Source of the DNA: an uncultured Clostridium sp.
GTDB taxonomy: Bacteria > Bacillota > Clostridia > Clostridiales > Clostridiaceae
NCBI RefSeq assembly: GCF_947039605.1
Contig: NZ_CAMQZG010000023.1
Location: 1-54,868 of the forward strand
DNA length: 54,868 bases
Reading direction: 5' to 3'
Shown piece by piece: positions 30,092 through 38,370 of the stretch. Positions within the stretch are counted from its first letter, which is position 1, and the number at the start of each line of letters is the position of its first letter. Under the pieces are notes generated by a model. That model was not told the DNA's origin, ran no database searches, and was given only the letters and a program-made list of their open reading frames with translations. A program made the translations under genes and the position numbers.

Positions 30092-31162
30092 TTATTTTAA
30101 TATAAAGAATCCAAGGGCAAGTATTATGTAAATTCCAATGAGTAATGTTCCTTCGAGCCAATTAGATTCACCATCACTAGCAACCTTATTAGCAATAACA
30201 ACTGAAGCTAACAGTGCTACAAGTTCAAATGGATTAAAGATTATACTCATAGGAGTAAAGAATAAACTAAAGAATAAAGCAAGTGGTAATACAAGTAATA
30301 TTATTTGTAAACTTGAACCAAGAGCTATTTCTACAGCAACATCCATTTTATTTTTAAGAGCCATAACAACTGCTGTTGAATGCTCTGCTGCATTCCCAAC
30401 TATCGGAACTATTATAATACCAACAAAGAACTCACTAAGCCCTATAGTCTTAGTCATAGGTTCTACAGCACTTACTAAAATTTCACTCATTAGAGCAACA
30501 AATATTGTAACTCCCACAAGAGTTATTAAACATCTTGCAAGTGACCATTTAGCAGTTTCAGGTTCTGCATCTTCGTCTGCATCTTCAACATCTTCATGAA
30601 TAACAGCAAAAACTTCTTTATGAGTAAAGAATGAGAAAATTAAACTTAATATATAAATAATAAACATTACAACCGCAACTATAATACTTAAATATTCATA
30701 TCCTGCACTTTCTGCTGGCTTTACTGTATGCATAAATATAGCTGGTATACAAAGTCCTATAACTGCAAATAAAAGCATACTAGCTGTCGTATCAGTAGTT
30801 CTTCTATTAAACTTTTGTATCTTGAACTTTAGTCCACCCGCAAGCATACTAGCTCCTAATACAAAAAGAGAATTCCCTATTATAGAACCCGCTATTGAAG
30901 CTTTTACAAGCTCAAAAAGACCTTCTTTAATAGCTAAAAATGTAATAATAAGTTCAGTTGCATTTCCAAAAGTGGCATTTAAAAACCCACCAAGTTTTGC
31001 ACCTGTATAAAAAGTAAGCTCCTCAGTTGCTTCTCCAATCATTCCAGCTAGTGGTATAATTGCTAAAGCTGAAACCACAAATAAAAGGGTCGGTGACCAC
31101 TTTAAAAACATTCCTATAATACTTATAGGAACAAATATAAGTAAGACTTTAAGGTATTTCAT
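30092..31162 (-). CDS. cax: Calcium/proton exchanger (CaCA/CAX family)
   Basis: Membrane antiporter of 356 residues with about 11 helices that expels Ca2+ against H+. The two inverted alpha-repeats that form the ion site are clear: GGFLNATFGNATELIITFLA (about residues 58-77) and IVPIVGNAAEHSTAVVMALK (about 250-269), each with its essential Glu. An acidic cytosolic loop (VIHEDVEDADEDAEPE) lies between the halves. GGAGGAA precedes its ATG. It stands alone, so regulation is not evident. Confidence 0.92.
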   Translation of the reverse strand: MKYLKVLLIFVPISIIGMFLKWSPTLLFVVSALAIIPLAGMIGEATEELTFYTGAKLGGFLNATFGNATELIITFLAIKEGLFELVKASIAGSIIGNSLFVLGASMLAGGLKFKIQKFNRRTTDTTASMLLFAVIGLCIPAIFMHTVKPAESAGYEYLSIIVAVVMFIIYILSLIFSFFTHKEVFAVIHEDVEDADEDAEPETAKWSLARCLITLVGVTIFVALMSEILVSAVEPMTKTIGLSEFFVGIIIVPIVGNAAEHSTAVVMALKNKMDVAVEIALGSSLQIILLVLPLALFFSLFFTPMSIIFNPFELVALLASVVIANKVASDGESNWLEGTLLIGIYIILALGFFILK

Positions 31163-31384
31163 TATATTCCTCCAAAATTTATTATTTTGTAAGAGAAACT
31201 TCCCCCTTAGTTAATCTATACTTAGTCTTTGAAATTTGAATCTATTTAATACATTAATACCCCTATTATGTAAATTTAGTAGCTATACAATCCAAAATCA
31301 TCAAAAATTAACTTAATCCACTATACTATTATATAACTTTTATTACTTTTGTAAACTTTTCTTAACATTTAATAAAATTAACCA

Positions 31385-31840
31385 CTATTTTTCAAGTTCC
31401 TTTAAATTATCAATCATATCCTCTAACACACTTGCAAATATATCTAATTTTTCTACTTCTATATTATTTGCAAGTGCTGCTAAAAACTTAGTTCGTGATT
31501 TTTTCAAATCACTTGTAAGTCCTGTACAATCTGGGTTTATATTTAACCTACAAATTCTTTTATCAATTTTATCTTTTTCTATTTGTAAAATTTCCTTAGA
31601 AATTAATTGATCTATAGTTCTAGAAATCATGCCTTTAGATAGCCCTAAATATTCAACTAAATCTTTAGCTGTATTTTGATTTGCAGTTCTATTTATATAC
31701 ATTATTATTTCTATCTCATTTTGAGTTAAATTATATTTTTTCAAATCCTTCTCAACACAATTTTTATAAAGTTTTTTTGCTTTTCTAAAATAAATTATAT
31801 ACTTATAACCCTCTTCTTTATTGAGCTTTGAATTTTTCAT
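31385..31840 (-). CDS. MarR-family transcriptional regulator adjacent to IS607
   Basis: Winged-helix regulator of about 151 residues. HTH features are visible at NQNTAKDLVEYLGLSKGMISRTIDQLISKEI followed by the wing DKIDKRICRLNINPDC. Neither possible start (ATG at 31840 or TTG at 31855) has a convincing ribosome site. The frame stays open for only about ten codons further upstream. The IS607 element begins just beyond, so the native start region or promoter may have been altered by the insertion. Target genes are unknown; cax lies downstream on the same strand but 222 bp away. Confidence 0.75.
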   Translation of the reverse strand: MKNSKLNKEEGYKYIIYFRKAKKLYKNCVEKDLKKYNLTQNEIEIIMYINRTANQNTAKDLVEYLGLSKGMISRTIDQLISKEILQIEKDKIDKRICRLNINPDCTGLTSDLKKSRTKFLAALANNIEVEKLDIFASVLEDMIDNLKELEK

Positions 31841-31889
31841 TATTACCGTTGCCAAAAATCTATAAATATCTACAAATCTTGTTTAATTC

Positions 31890-32100
31890 CTTATTCATCC
31901 TGTCTGATTTTACAATGAATAAATTCAAAGCTACTTTCATTTTATATGACAGTCCAAAGGCTTAAATTCCGATACAACGAATCGTACATATTAGCATTTA
32001 TCTTTTAGGTGATATTATGCTAATTTATATTTTGAAAGATTTAAACTTGCGTTAAAGTCCCTATTAATAGTAAGATTACACTTATCATTGATACACTTAT
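31890..32100 (-). ncRNA. Possible TnpB guide RNA (omega/reRNA) region
   Basis: In TnpB elements the guide RNA overlaps the 3' end of tnpB and runs into the right end of the element. Here that interval contains a non-coding stretch with GTACGATTCGTTGTATCGG, able to form a small stem (ACGAT pairing with ATCGT-like and CGAT-like segments). The assignment is from position within the family, not from a verified structure. Confidence 0.35.
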
Positions 32101-33157
32101 AGATTCTGTCTTTAAGTTTTAAATCTTTCTTAATAGCTCCACAAGCACTACAAGTTTTTGATGATGGAAACCACTTATCTGTTTCTACAAATTCTATTCC
32201 ATATAACTCACATTTATATTTTATTTTAGTTTTAAAATCATATAAACATTACTCTGCAATAGCTTTTGATAAATGACGATTTTTCATCATTCCTTTAATA
32301 TTAAGCGTTTCAACAACTATTCTTGATGGTTTGATTTTCACTATCTTATTCGTTGCTTGGTGAATATGATTATTTCTTATATTAGTTAATCTTCTATGAA
32401 GTAATCTAATCTGCTTTTCAAGTTTTATAATATTGCTAGTCTTTTTGAATTGACAACGGTTTTCACCACCTTTCTCTATTTTATTATTTTCGTATTTACG
32501 ACTAACTTTTCTTTGCTTTCTTTTTAAGACCTTTTTAAGTCTTTTAACTTTTTTAGTTTTATTGATGTTTTTAAAGGCCATACCATTACTACAAATGGCT
32601 AAATCCTTTATTCCAACATCAATTCCTACGCTTTCATCTGTAAGTTCTACTTTTGGTAATTCCCTTTCAAGTCCTACTGAAATATACCAATACTTCCCAT
32701 CAAAACTAATGCGAGGATTACTATATTTCACATCTAAAGGAATTGAGTAAGGTTTAATATTTACCCAACCTACTTTTTCAAAGTTGACTGCATTATCTTT
32801 AATTTTTAACTTGCAATTGTCATTATAAAATGATGCTTTAGATTTTCTTCTGCTCTTAAACCTTGGTTTATCAGATTGTTTTTTAAAGAATCTTTTATAA
32901 CTATCACAAGCATCTTTAACTGCCTGTTTTGCTACATTGTTTGAAACTTCCGTAAGCCAAGTAAGTTCAGTTTTTTTAATAATTGTTATTTCTTTTCTAA
33001 GGTCGTTATCAGAAATAAATTTATCACCATTTTTATAATTTTCTTCTTGTCTTGCAATAGTCCAGTTATAGATAAATCTTGCAGTACCAACGGATTGCCA
33101 TAGCTTTTGCTCTTGAACTTCTGTTGGGTATAATCTAACCTTTTTCGCAAGTATCAT
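32015..33157 (-). pseudogene. tnpB: tnpB, RNA-guided nuclease gene with one premature stop
   Basis: Reading through one TAA (32249-32251) gives a 380-codon TnpB of normal length. The intact upstream part holds RuvC-I (SVGIDVGIKDLAI) and RuvC-II (RIVVETLNIKGM). After the stop the same frame continues with CLYDFKTKIKYKCELYG, the zinc finger (TCSACG and KCINDKC) and RuvC-III (NRDFNASLNLSKY). All three catalytic acids are therefore encoded, and a single C-to-T change (CAA to TAA) would explain the break. As it stands the protein lacks its zinc finger and third acid and should be inactive. Confidence 0.85.
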
Positions 33158-33761
33158 CTTCTAACAACTCCTTAATCATCTTCTTAACCTTATGACTTCT
33201 TTTACCTTGAAGTCGGGCACTAAATACAGTAACTATTTGTATCATATCCTCAACTAATTCCTGTTCACCAGTTCTTTCAGTATTATCAATAATTTCAATA
33301 GTTTTTCCATATTTTTTGCATAGATTTTCTATAAGTTCATAACCAAACCTAATTAATCTATCTTTATAAAGAACTACTATTTTATCAACCTCTGAATTAG
33401 TAATCATATCTATTAGTTGATTTAATCCTTTTTTATTGTAGTTAATCCTACTCCCAATATCTGTGACAATCTCAAAAGAATAACCTTTAGCAAACATATA
33501 CGTTTTAACGTTTTCTATTTGCCTTTCTAAATCATCTTTTTGTTTATGAGAACTAACTCTACAATAACCAACAGTCTTTTTATTTAGTTGCACCTCTTAT
33601 TTTAAACCTAAGAAGTGATTAAGTTGCTCTTGTGAATAATACCTTGTTCCAGCATCAGTTATATGTGATGGTTTTAATGTTCCATTTTTATCCCAATTCC
33701 TAAGAGTTTGAACTGTTTTTCCTATTTTAGTTGCAAATTCTCCTATTGAGTAATATTTCAT
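33135..33761 (-). pseudogene. tnpA: tnpA, IS607 serine recombinase gene with in-frame stop after the HTH
   Basis: The first 54 codons encode a MerR-like HTH (MKYYSIGEFATKIGKTVQTL, then TRYYSQEQLNHFLGLK) with a good GAGGTG site before ATG at 33761. A TAA at 33597-33599 follows, and the same frame goes on two codons later with QLNKKTVGYCRVSSHKQ, the serine-recombinase domain with its catalytic Ser, through KIVVLYKDRLIRFG. Together this is 208 residues, the usual full length. A GTG at 33593 with GAG just before it might restart translation of the catalytic part alone, but the DNA-binding domain would be separate. Confidence 0.83.
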
Positions 33762-34017
33762 AAATAATCACCTCAATTTAACTATACAACCATATCTATA
33801 ACAATATATTTTTATAGATATTTATATATTTCATTTAACAGTTTCAACCCTCCAATTAGTTTACTAATAAACTAATTATAAATTAAAACACTTAGAAAAT
33901 ACAATTCTTTATATTTTCTTAATTGTCACTTTATTCTTACTTCTAAGTAAATAAAAATAATCCATAGTATTTCAACTTATAGTTTATCCTTATCTTTCAT
34001 ATTTTATTTTATCAATA
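33762..34017. other. Gene-free stretch between IS607 and the lipoprotein gene
   Basis: A 256-bp AT-rich interval without a credible gene. It contains a 9-bp inverted repeat, AATTAGTTT with its complement around ACTAAT (33854-33877), and on the minus strand a GGAGGG ribosome-site-like sequence directly after it. This resembles the operator and start region of a small regulator gene and may be the displaced promoter of the MarR gene on the other side of the IS element. Confidence 0.4.
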
Positions 34018-34773
34018 TTATTCTGATATATCACTTTCGATAGTTAATATTAATCCTTTTTTATACATACCCATGTTAGGAATTACACTAATTCTAAATC
34101 CATTTACTTCAATTTTAAACTCTTCTAAATCCTCATGAACAAGTTTTGGATAATTATCTTCTATCTGTGCATTAACCTTTTTATTAAATTCAGCAAAATC
34201 TACATTTTCTCCTACTATACCATCTATAAACTTTTTAGTAAGTCCACTATTTAAATCCATAACTGGCTTTTTAGATTTTATAATCTCTTCATCATAACCT
34301 ATGAAATCTGTAAACTTAAATACTCCTGTATTATAATTTATACTTACAGAAAGACCATGATTTATATCACCATCTTTTAAAACTTGGTCTTGTGCTATTA
34401 TTCTTTCAAGCCCCTTACTTTCTTCATTTCTATATTTTATAGAATTTTCTTCTAATAATTTTGTAATCTTATCTTTAGTTTTTGCACTATTTTCTTCTAA
34501 TACCTCTGAAATTTCCGGTCTTACCTCTTTATCTACCTTAGTACTATCTGCTTCCTCTTTTTCATCCTCTACCTTACTATCTTTTTCTGACTTTTCCTCT
34601 TCTACTTTTCCATCACTATCTGCTTCTTTTGTTCCCTCTGATGCACTTTTCTCTTCTTGCTTTCTTTCTACTACACTTCCTTTTCCCTCTGTCTTTTTCT
34701 CATTAGCTCCACACCCTATAAAACTCCCTGTTAACGCTATCCCCATAACTGCAACTAAAAATATCTTTTTCAT
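34018..34773 (-). CDS. Lipoprotein of the kinase/FHA operon
   Basis: Exported lipid-anchored protein of 251 residues. The signal peptide ends in the lipobox SFIGC with Cys at residue 21. A highly charged, probably unstructured Glu/Lys/Ser linker follows (about residues 25-110). The C-terminal domain (about 112-251) contains YNTGVFKFTDFIGYDEEI and FRISVIPNMGMYKKGLILTI, which I cannot assign to a family. It is the last gene of the signalling operon, 32 bp after the TadZ-like gene, and could be the extracellular partner or sensor of the kinase ectodomain. That is inference from location only. Confidence 0.75.
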   Translation of the reverse strand: MKKIFLVAVMGIALTGSFIGCGANEKKTEGKGSVVERKQEEKSASEGTKEADSDGKVEEEKSEKDSKVEDEKEEADSTKVDKEVRPEISEVLEENSAKTKDKITKLLEENSIKYRNEESKGLERIIAQDQVLKDGDINHGLSVSINYNTGVFKFTDFIGYDEEIIKSKKPVMDLNSGLTKKFIDGIVGENVDFAEFNKKVNAQIEDNYPKLVHEDLEEFKIEVNGFRISVIPNMGMYKKGLILTIESDISE

Positions 34774-34805
34774 AAATCCTCCTAAAACTTTTATTTAAAA
34801 CCCTT

Positions 34806-35852
34806 TTAAAGAACCTCATCTACAATCTCACTTATAGAACTCATAAACTTTACTGATTCATATATATTTTTATACACTCCATCTGCTAGCCCCTTTGCAA
34901 ACATAACCTTACTAATTTGCACTTCACCTAAAGCTTCATAAATTTCTTCATTTATTTTTTCTTTTTTATATTGATTTAAAATAAACTTCAAATCTCCATC
35001 AATTCCGTAATGTTCTATATAATACTTAAGTTTTAAACATGCAACTCTATCATTCAAAATTGGAATTAAAACCTTATCATAAGATTTTAATATCCCTCTT
35101 TTTAAAACGCTAATATTAGAATCTACATCTATAATAATTTCTGAAAACATTTTAGTATCTGCTATATAATCTAATACCTTCTTTAAATCTGTAAGTTCTT
35201 TTATTTTATCCTCAAAATAATCAAAACAATACACACCTGTTTTTTCATCTTTCCTTAAGCCACTTTGCATTGTTGCTAAAAATGGTATTTCATCATTTTC
35301 CTCAAATGCTATATCACTATACTCTCTATTTTCAAAAAAGCACTCTGTACTCTTTATACGTTCTAAATTTATATATAAAACCTGTTTTCCAAGCTTTGCT
35401 AAAAATATCGCTATTGAACTTGCTATACTGCTTGTCCCAGCTCCTCCTATTGGTGAAAAGACACTTAAAACCTTAGTCTTTATATCTTTTATACTTTCCT
35501 CTTCACTAAATTCATTTACTTTATTACTATAAATACTAATTATATTTTCACAAAGTAAATTAGCTGCTATATATTTGTTTAAAATTTTATTTCCATCTTT
35601 ATGACCTAGTTCTTCCTTTTCACTTAGTATAATTATCTGATCAAATTTAAAACTATTTAAACTTTCAGTATACAAGCTCTCACTAACTAACACTATGCCA
35701 CTCTTAATCTTTTCTAACTCAATTTTTAATATATTTTCATTACTCATACAAAATATATTAAACTTTTCACTATAATTTTTAAATATATAACTTCTCAAAT
35801 TATTTAAATAAAATATATCCTCACTTAGTAGCACTAAATTAATTTTCCCCAT
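34806..35852 (-). CDS. TadZ/CpaE-like ParA/MinD-superfamily protein with deviant P-loop
   Basis: A 348-residue protein in two parts. The N-terminal about 120 residues (KINLVLLSEDIFYLNNLRSY) resemble the atypical receiver domain of TadZ/CpaE. The C-terminal about 220 residues are a MinD/ParA-like fold with VLSVFSPIGGAGTSSIASSI in place of the usual KGGxGKT loop, then QVLYINLERI and IIIDVDSNISVLKRGIL. The Lys expected after Gly in the deviant Walker A is replaced by Thr-Ser, and the leading Lys is missing, so ATP hydrolysis is doubtful. TadZ proteins localise Tad pilus machinery, but no pilus genes are seen here. It lies 15 bp after the PP2C gene. Confidence 0.72.
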   Translation of the reverse strand: MGKINLVLLSEDIFYLNNLRSYIFKNYSEKFNIFCMSNENILKIELEKIKSGIVLVSESLYTESLNSFKFDQIIILSEKEELGHKDGNKILNKYIAANLLCENIISIYSNKVNEFSEEESIKDIKTKVLSVFSPIGGAGTSSIASSIAIFLAKLGKQVLYINLERIKSTECFFENREYSDIAFEENDEIPFLATMQSGLRKDEKTGVYCFDYFEDKIKELTDLKKVLDYIADTKMFSEIIIDVDSNISVLKRGILKSYDKVLIPILNDRVACLKLKYYIEHYGIDGDLKFILNQYKKEKINEEIYEALGEVQISKVMFAKGLADGVYKNIYESVKFMSSISEIVDEVL

Positions 35853-35867
35853 ATTAATCCTCCTTTA

Positions 35868-36683
35868 CTATAATCTTGACGTATCCTTTTCCATATTCTT
35901 TTGTTTAAGAGCTGAAGTTGTAAGAATTATAGATATATTATCCCTTTCTTTATTTCTTTTAACTTCATCTACCATGCTATTCATCACTTCATTTATATCT
36001 TTTCGATGTAATGAATACTTCCATCTATTTATTATTTGTTGAATATATCGATTACTTAGTGTCCCATAAAAACCATCACTACAGACTAAAAATATATCTC
36101 GTTCTCTTCTTTCCCCACATTTTGAAAATATATTTATATCCTCTTTTACTCCAACACACTGTAACAACAAGTTACTCTGATTGCTTACTCTAGCTTCTTC
36201 TATAGTCATTCTCTTACATTTAACTTCATTTGCTACATACGAATGGTCTTCTGTTAATTGTTCTATACCTCCACTAATTTTGTATATCCTTGAATCCCCT
36301 ACATGAACAATATAATATCTCTCTTTTAATACTAATAAAGCCGATACTGTTGTTCCTATTCTTTTTTTAATTCTATTACTATAATTTATAATGTCTTGAT
36401 TAGCCTCATACACTACTTGCTTTAATGACTCTATAACAGAACTATCATGCTTTGCTAATACTATCCTAACAACCTTTTCATTCCACCATTTTCTAAATTT
36501 ATTTATAACCATTGCCGAGGCTATCTCTCCATAAGCAAGCCCTCCAAGCCCATCACATACAACAAATAGTCCAAAATCATTGTTTTTATATTCCCCAACT
36601 TGCACTAATATATTATCCTCATTATTAGGCTTAACAAGTCCTGCCTCACTTAAAGCTCCTACCTCAAATCTGTTCCCCTCCAT
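35868..36683 (-). CDS. PP2C-family Ser/Thr phosphatase
   Basis: Metal-dependent protein phosphatase of 271 residues that would reverse the kinase encoded in the same operon. PP2C motifs are present: GLVKPNNEDNILV (metal Asp), FVVCDGLGGLAYGEIAS (DG metal motif), STVSALL-like TTVSALLVL, HVGDSRIYKISGG, and FLVCSDGFYGTLS near the C-terminus, then ERDNISIILT. All metal ligands appear intact. It starts 10 bp after the FHA gene stop. There is no membrane segment, so it acts in the cytosol. Confidence 0.9.
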   Translation of the reverse strand: MEGNRFEVGALSEAGLVKPNNEDNILVQVGEYKNNDFGLFVVCDGLGGLAYGEIASAMVINKFRKWWNEKVVRIVLAKHDSSVIESLKQVVYEANQDIINYSNRIKKRIGTTVSALLVLKERYYIVHVGDSRIYKISGGIEQLTEDHSYVANEVKCKRMTIEEARVSNQSNLLLQCVGVKEDINIFSKCGERRERDIFLVCSDGFYGTLSNRYIQQIINRWKYSLHRKDINEVMNSMVDEVKRNKERDNISIILTTSALKQKNMEKDTSRL

Positions 36684-36693
36684 AAAAGCTCCT

Positions 36694-38055
36694 TTATATC
36701 TCTTTGTATGTTAATAATATATTTGATATTTTAATTTTAAAGTTTTCCTCTAATTTATAAAGTCTTCCAACATCTAACTTTTTCCCATTTATATAAGTTC
36801 CATTTTTAGAACTTAAATCCTCTAAATACATTGATTTATTTACTTTTGTTATTTTTATATGCCTTTTTCCAATTGTATTATTATTTATCACATAGTCACA
36901 CTCTCCTCCAAGCCTTCCTATGATAAAATTATTTTTATTTAAATAAACTCTTTCTGTTATTCCTTCATTTATAAGTAAAAAATATGGTTCTGATTTTTCT
37001 AGCATTTCAGTTCTATAAACATTCTGACTTACTATTTCTTTTTTCCCTATATTTATAAAACCTTTTTCATCATTTTTTTGCTTATCCAAAAATTCTGACT
37101 CCTCTTTCGCGATACTTATCTCATCATGATTCATTTTGTGTTGCATCAAAAATCTTACTATGATTAAATCAACTAAAATTAAGATACATGAACTTAACAT
37201 TAGCATTTTTGTTTCAATTTCCATTACTATTAACATACTCACTATTCCGATTGCAAATACCTGCACTAGAATAATTCCATACCTAACCCAATTTAGTGCT
37301 ATATGTCTTTTCTCTTTTCCACCCTTATTTACACCGCTAATACTAGACTCATCTAAACTATCACTATATTTATAATATTCACTAGCCCTATTAGTTTCTG
37401 TAACACCTATCTCCTTAACTATTTCTATTTTTTCTGAATCTAAATATATTGCTGAACTTATACTTTTTTTAGTTTTAGCTAGATGCATATTTAAAAGTTC
37501 TTCTATTCTCTGTTTGAAATTTTCTATACTTAAATTTTTCTCTTTAGTTAAATTTAATAAAATACCTATAAACCCATCTGTTTCATAAATTTCTGAAAAA
37601 GTAATTAAATCTACCATTACATCTTTAACAAACTTTCTAAACTCTAAGTTTATATCTCTATTAACTTCCTCATTAATTGGGATGTAAATTAAATTAATAT
37701 CTGTACTCTCTGATTCATAATATATATATCTTGAATCTATAATAAAATTATTTTCACTTAATAAATAATTCACTGACTCTAAAACTATATCTATTATCTT
37801 AATTAAAAGTTCTAATGCCTCCTCCTTAGTAAACTCTTTGCTTAATAGATATTTTTTTAATGAAATTCTACCCGTTAAATCAAATAATATTATATTTTGA
37901 CTATTCATTTTTATGTTATCTATTTTCATTATTTTTATTGCATCATTTCTATTAACCATACCTATTTGATAAGCTAAAACTTCTTTTTTATTCACATTAA
38001 TCTCAAGTGTATTGTTTTTTATATCTTCCTTTATATTCAAGTTTCTTCTCCCCAC
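36694..38055 (-). CDS. Membrane-anchored FHA-domain protein (DUF6382-like N-terminus)
   Basis: Phosphothreonine reader of 453 residues. The N-terminal about 200 residues (NVNKKEVLAYQIGMVNRND, ENNFIIDSRYIYYESES) match the pseudokinase-like DUF6382 type often found with FHA domains in Clostridia. Two membrane helices follow (about 258-300). A C-terminal FHA domain (about residues 360-450) shows FIIGRLGGECDYVI, GKRHIKITK and DLSSKNGTYINGKKL, the conserved Arg, Ser/His and Asn residues that bind phosphothreonine. It is encoded between the phosphatase and a small peptide whose tail repeats T-D-Y-L, a plausible FHA ligand. Confidence 0.85.
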   Translation of the reverse strand: MGRRNLNIKEDIKNNTLEINVNKKEVLAYQIGMVNRNDAIKIMKIDNIKMNSQNIILFDLTGRISLKKYLLSKEFTKEEALELLIKIIDIVLESVNYLLSENNFIIDSRYIYYESESTDINLIYIPINEEVNRDINLEFRKFVKDVMVDLITFSEIYETDGFIGILLNLTKEKNLSIENFKQRIEELLNMHLAKTKKSISSAIYLDSEKIEIVKEIGVTETNRASEYYKYSDSLDESSISGVNKGGKEKRHIALNWVRYGIILVQVFAIGIVSMLIVMEIETKMLMLSSCILILVDLIIVRFLMQHKMNHDEISIAKEESEFLDKQKNDEKGFINIGKKEIVSQNVYRTEMLEKSEPYFLLINEGITERVYLNKNNFIIGRLGGECDYVINNNTIGKRHIKITKVNKSMYLEDLSSKNGTYINGKKLDVGRLYKLEENFKIKISNILLTYKEI

Positions 38056-38071
38056 CTTTTTCTTAAAAATA

Positions 38072-38359
38072 CTATCTTAAAAAGTCATCTAAAAAATCCG
38101 TATCATCTTCTAAATAATCTGTATCATTTTTACTTCCTGCTACAATTTCTTCTAAATAATCTGTATCATAATTAAAATTTTTCATTTCCTGTTTAGATAT
38201 ATTTATTTCATTTTTCATATACATATTTTTTCTTACTTTTCTCATATCCATTTTATTTTTTTTAACTTTAACCCCTTGTTTTACATACATATAACAAAGA
38301 ATTCCTGAAATAATAAGCCCTAGAGTACCTATTATCATTTTCAAAATCCCTATACTCAT
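38072..38359 (-). CDS. One-pass membrane peptide with DTDYLE repeats mimicking the kinase activation loop
   Basis: A 95-residue protein. One N-terminal membrane helix (about residues 5-26) is followed by a very basic stretch (about 31-49), and then an acidic tail holding DTDYLE at 65-70, DTDYLE at 79-84 and DTDFLD at 86-91. The kinase encoded 11 bp upstream has DTDYLG at residues 166-171 in its activation loop, the region such kinases autophosphorylate. The repeats put Thr three residues before Leu, matching a common FHA preference. I infer a scaffold that is phosphorylated by the kinase and bound by the FHA protein encoded 16 bp downstream. I do not know a named family. Confidence 0.75.
   Translation of the reverse strand: MSIGILKMIIGTLGLIISGILCYMYVKQGVKVKKNKMDMRKVRKNMYMKNEINISKQEMKNFNYDTDYLEEIVAGSKNDTDYLEDDTDFLDDFLR
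38087..38167 (-). repeat. Triple DTDYLE-type coding repeat
   Basis: Three copies of a six-residue unit (DTDYLE, DTDYLE, DTDFLD) at the 3' end of the small membrane peptide gene. The matching unit in the kinase gene lies at 39817-39834. Confidence 0.8.
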
Positions 38360-38370
38360 TTAAACATCAC

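Larger units (their letters stand above)
31870..33780 (-). mobile_element. IS607-family insertion sequence, inactivated
   Basis: The region carries the two hallmark genes of IS607 elements in order: a serine-recombinase transposase with a MerR-like HTH (tnpA) and tnpB, overlapping by 23 bp. Each gene is broken by a single in-frame TAA while the rest is intact, so the element decayed recently. Its ends are approximate, because IS607 has no terminal inverted repeats. The right end lies downstream of the tnpB remnant, the left end just upstream of the tnpA ribosome site. Confidence 0.8.

Noticed and set aside
31978-31985. Eight-base match CGAATCGT between the mini-array guide and the right end of the IS607 element
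   Set aside because: One such match is expected by chance in a window of this size and composition. It does not extend, and the flanking bases do not resemble a type I-B PAM.
31870-33780. IStron (group I intron fused to an IS element)
   Set aside because: No intron-sized non-coding segment or recognisable group I core is present; the element is almost fully covered by tnpA and tnpB.
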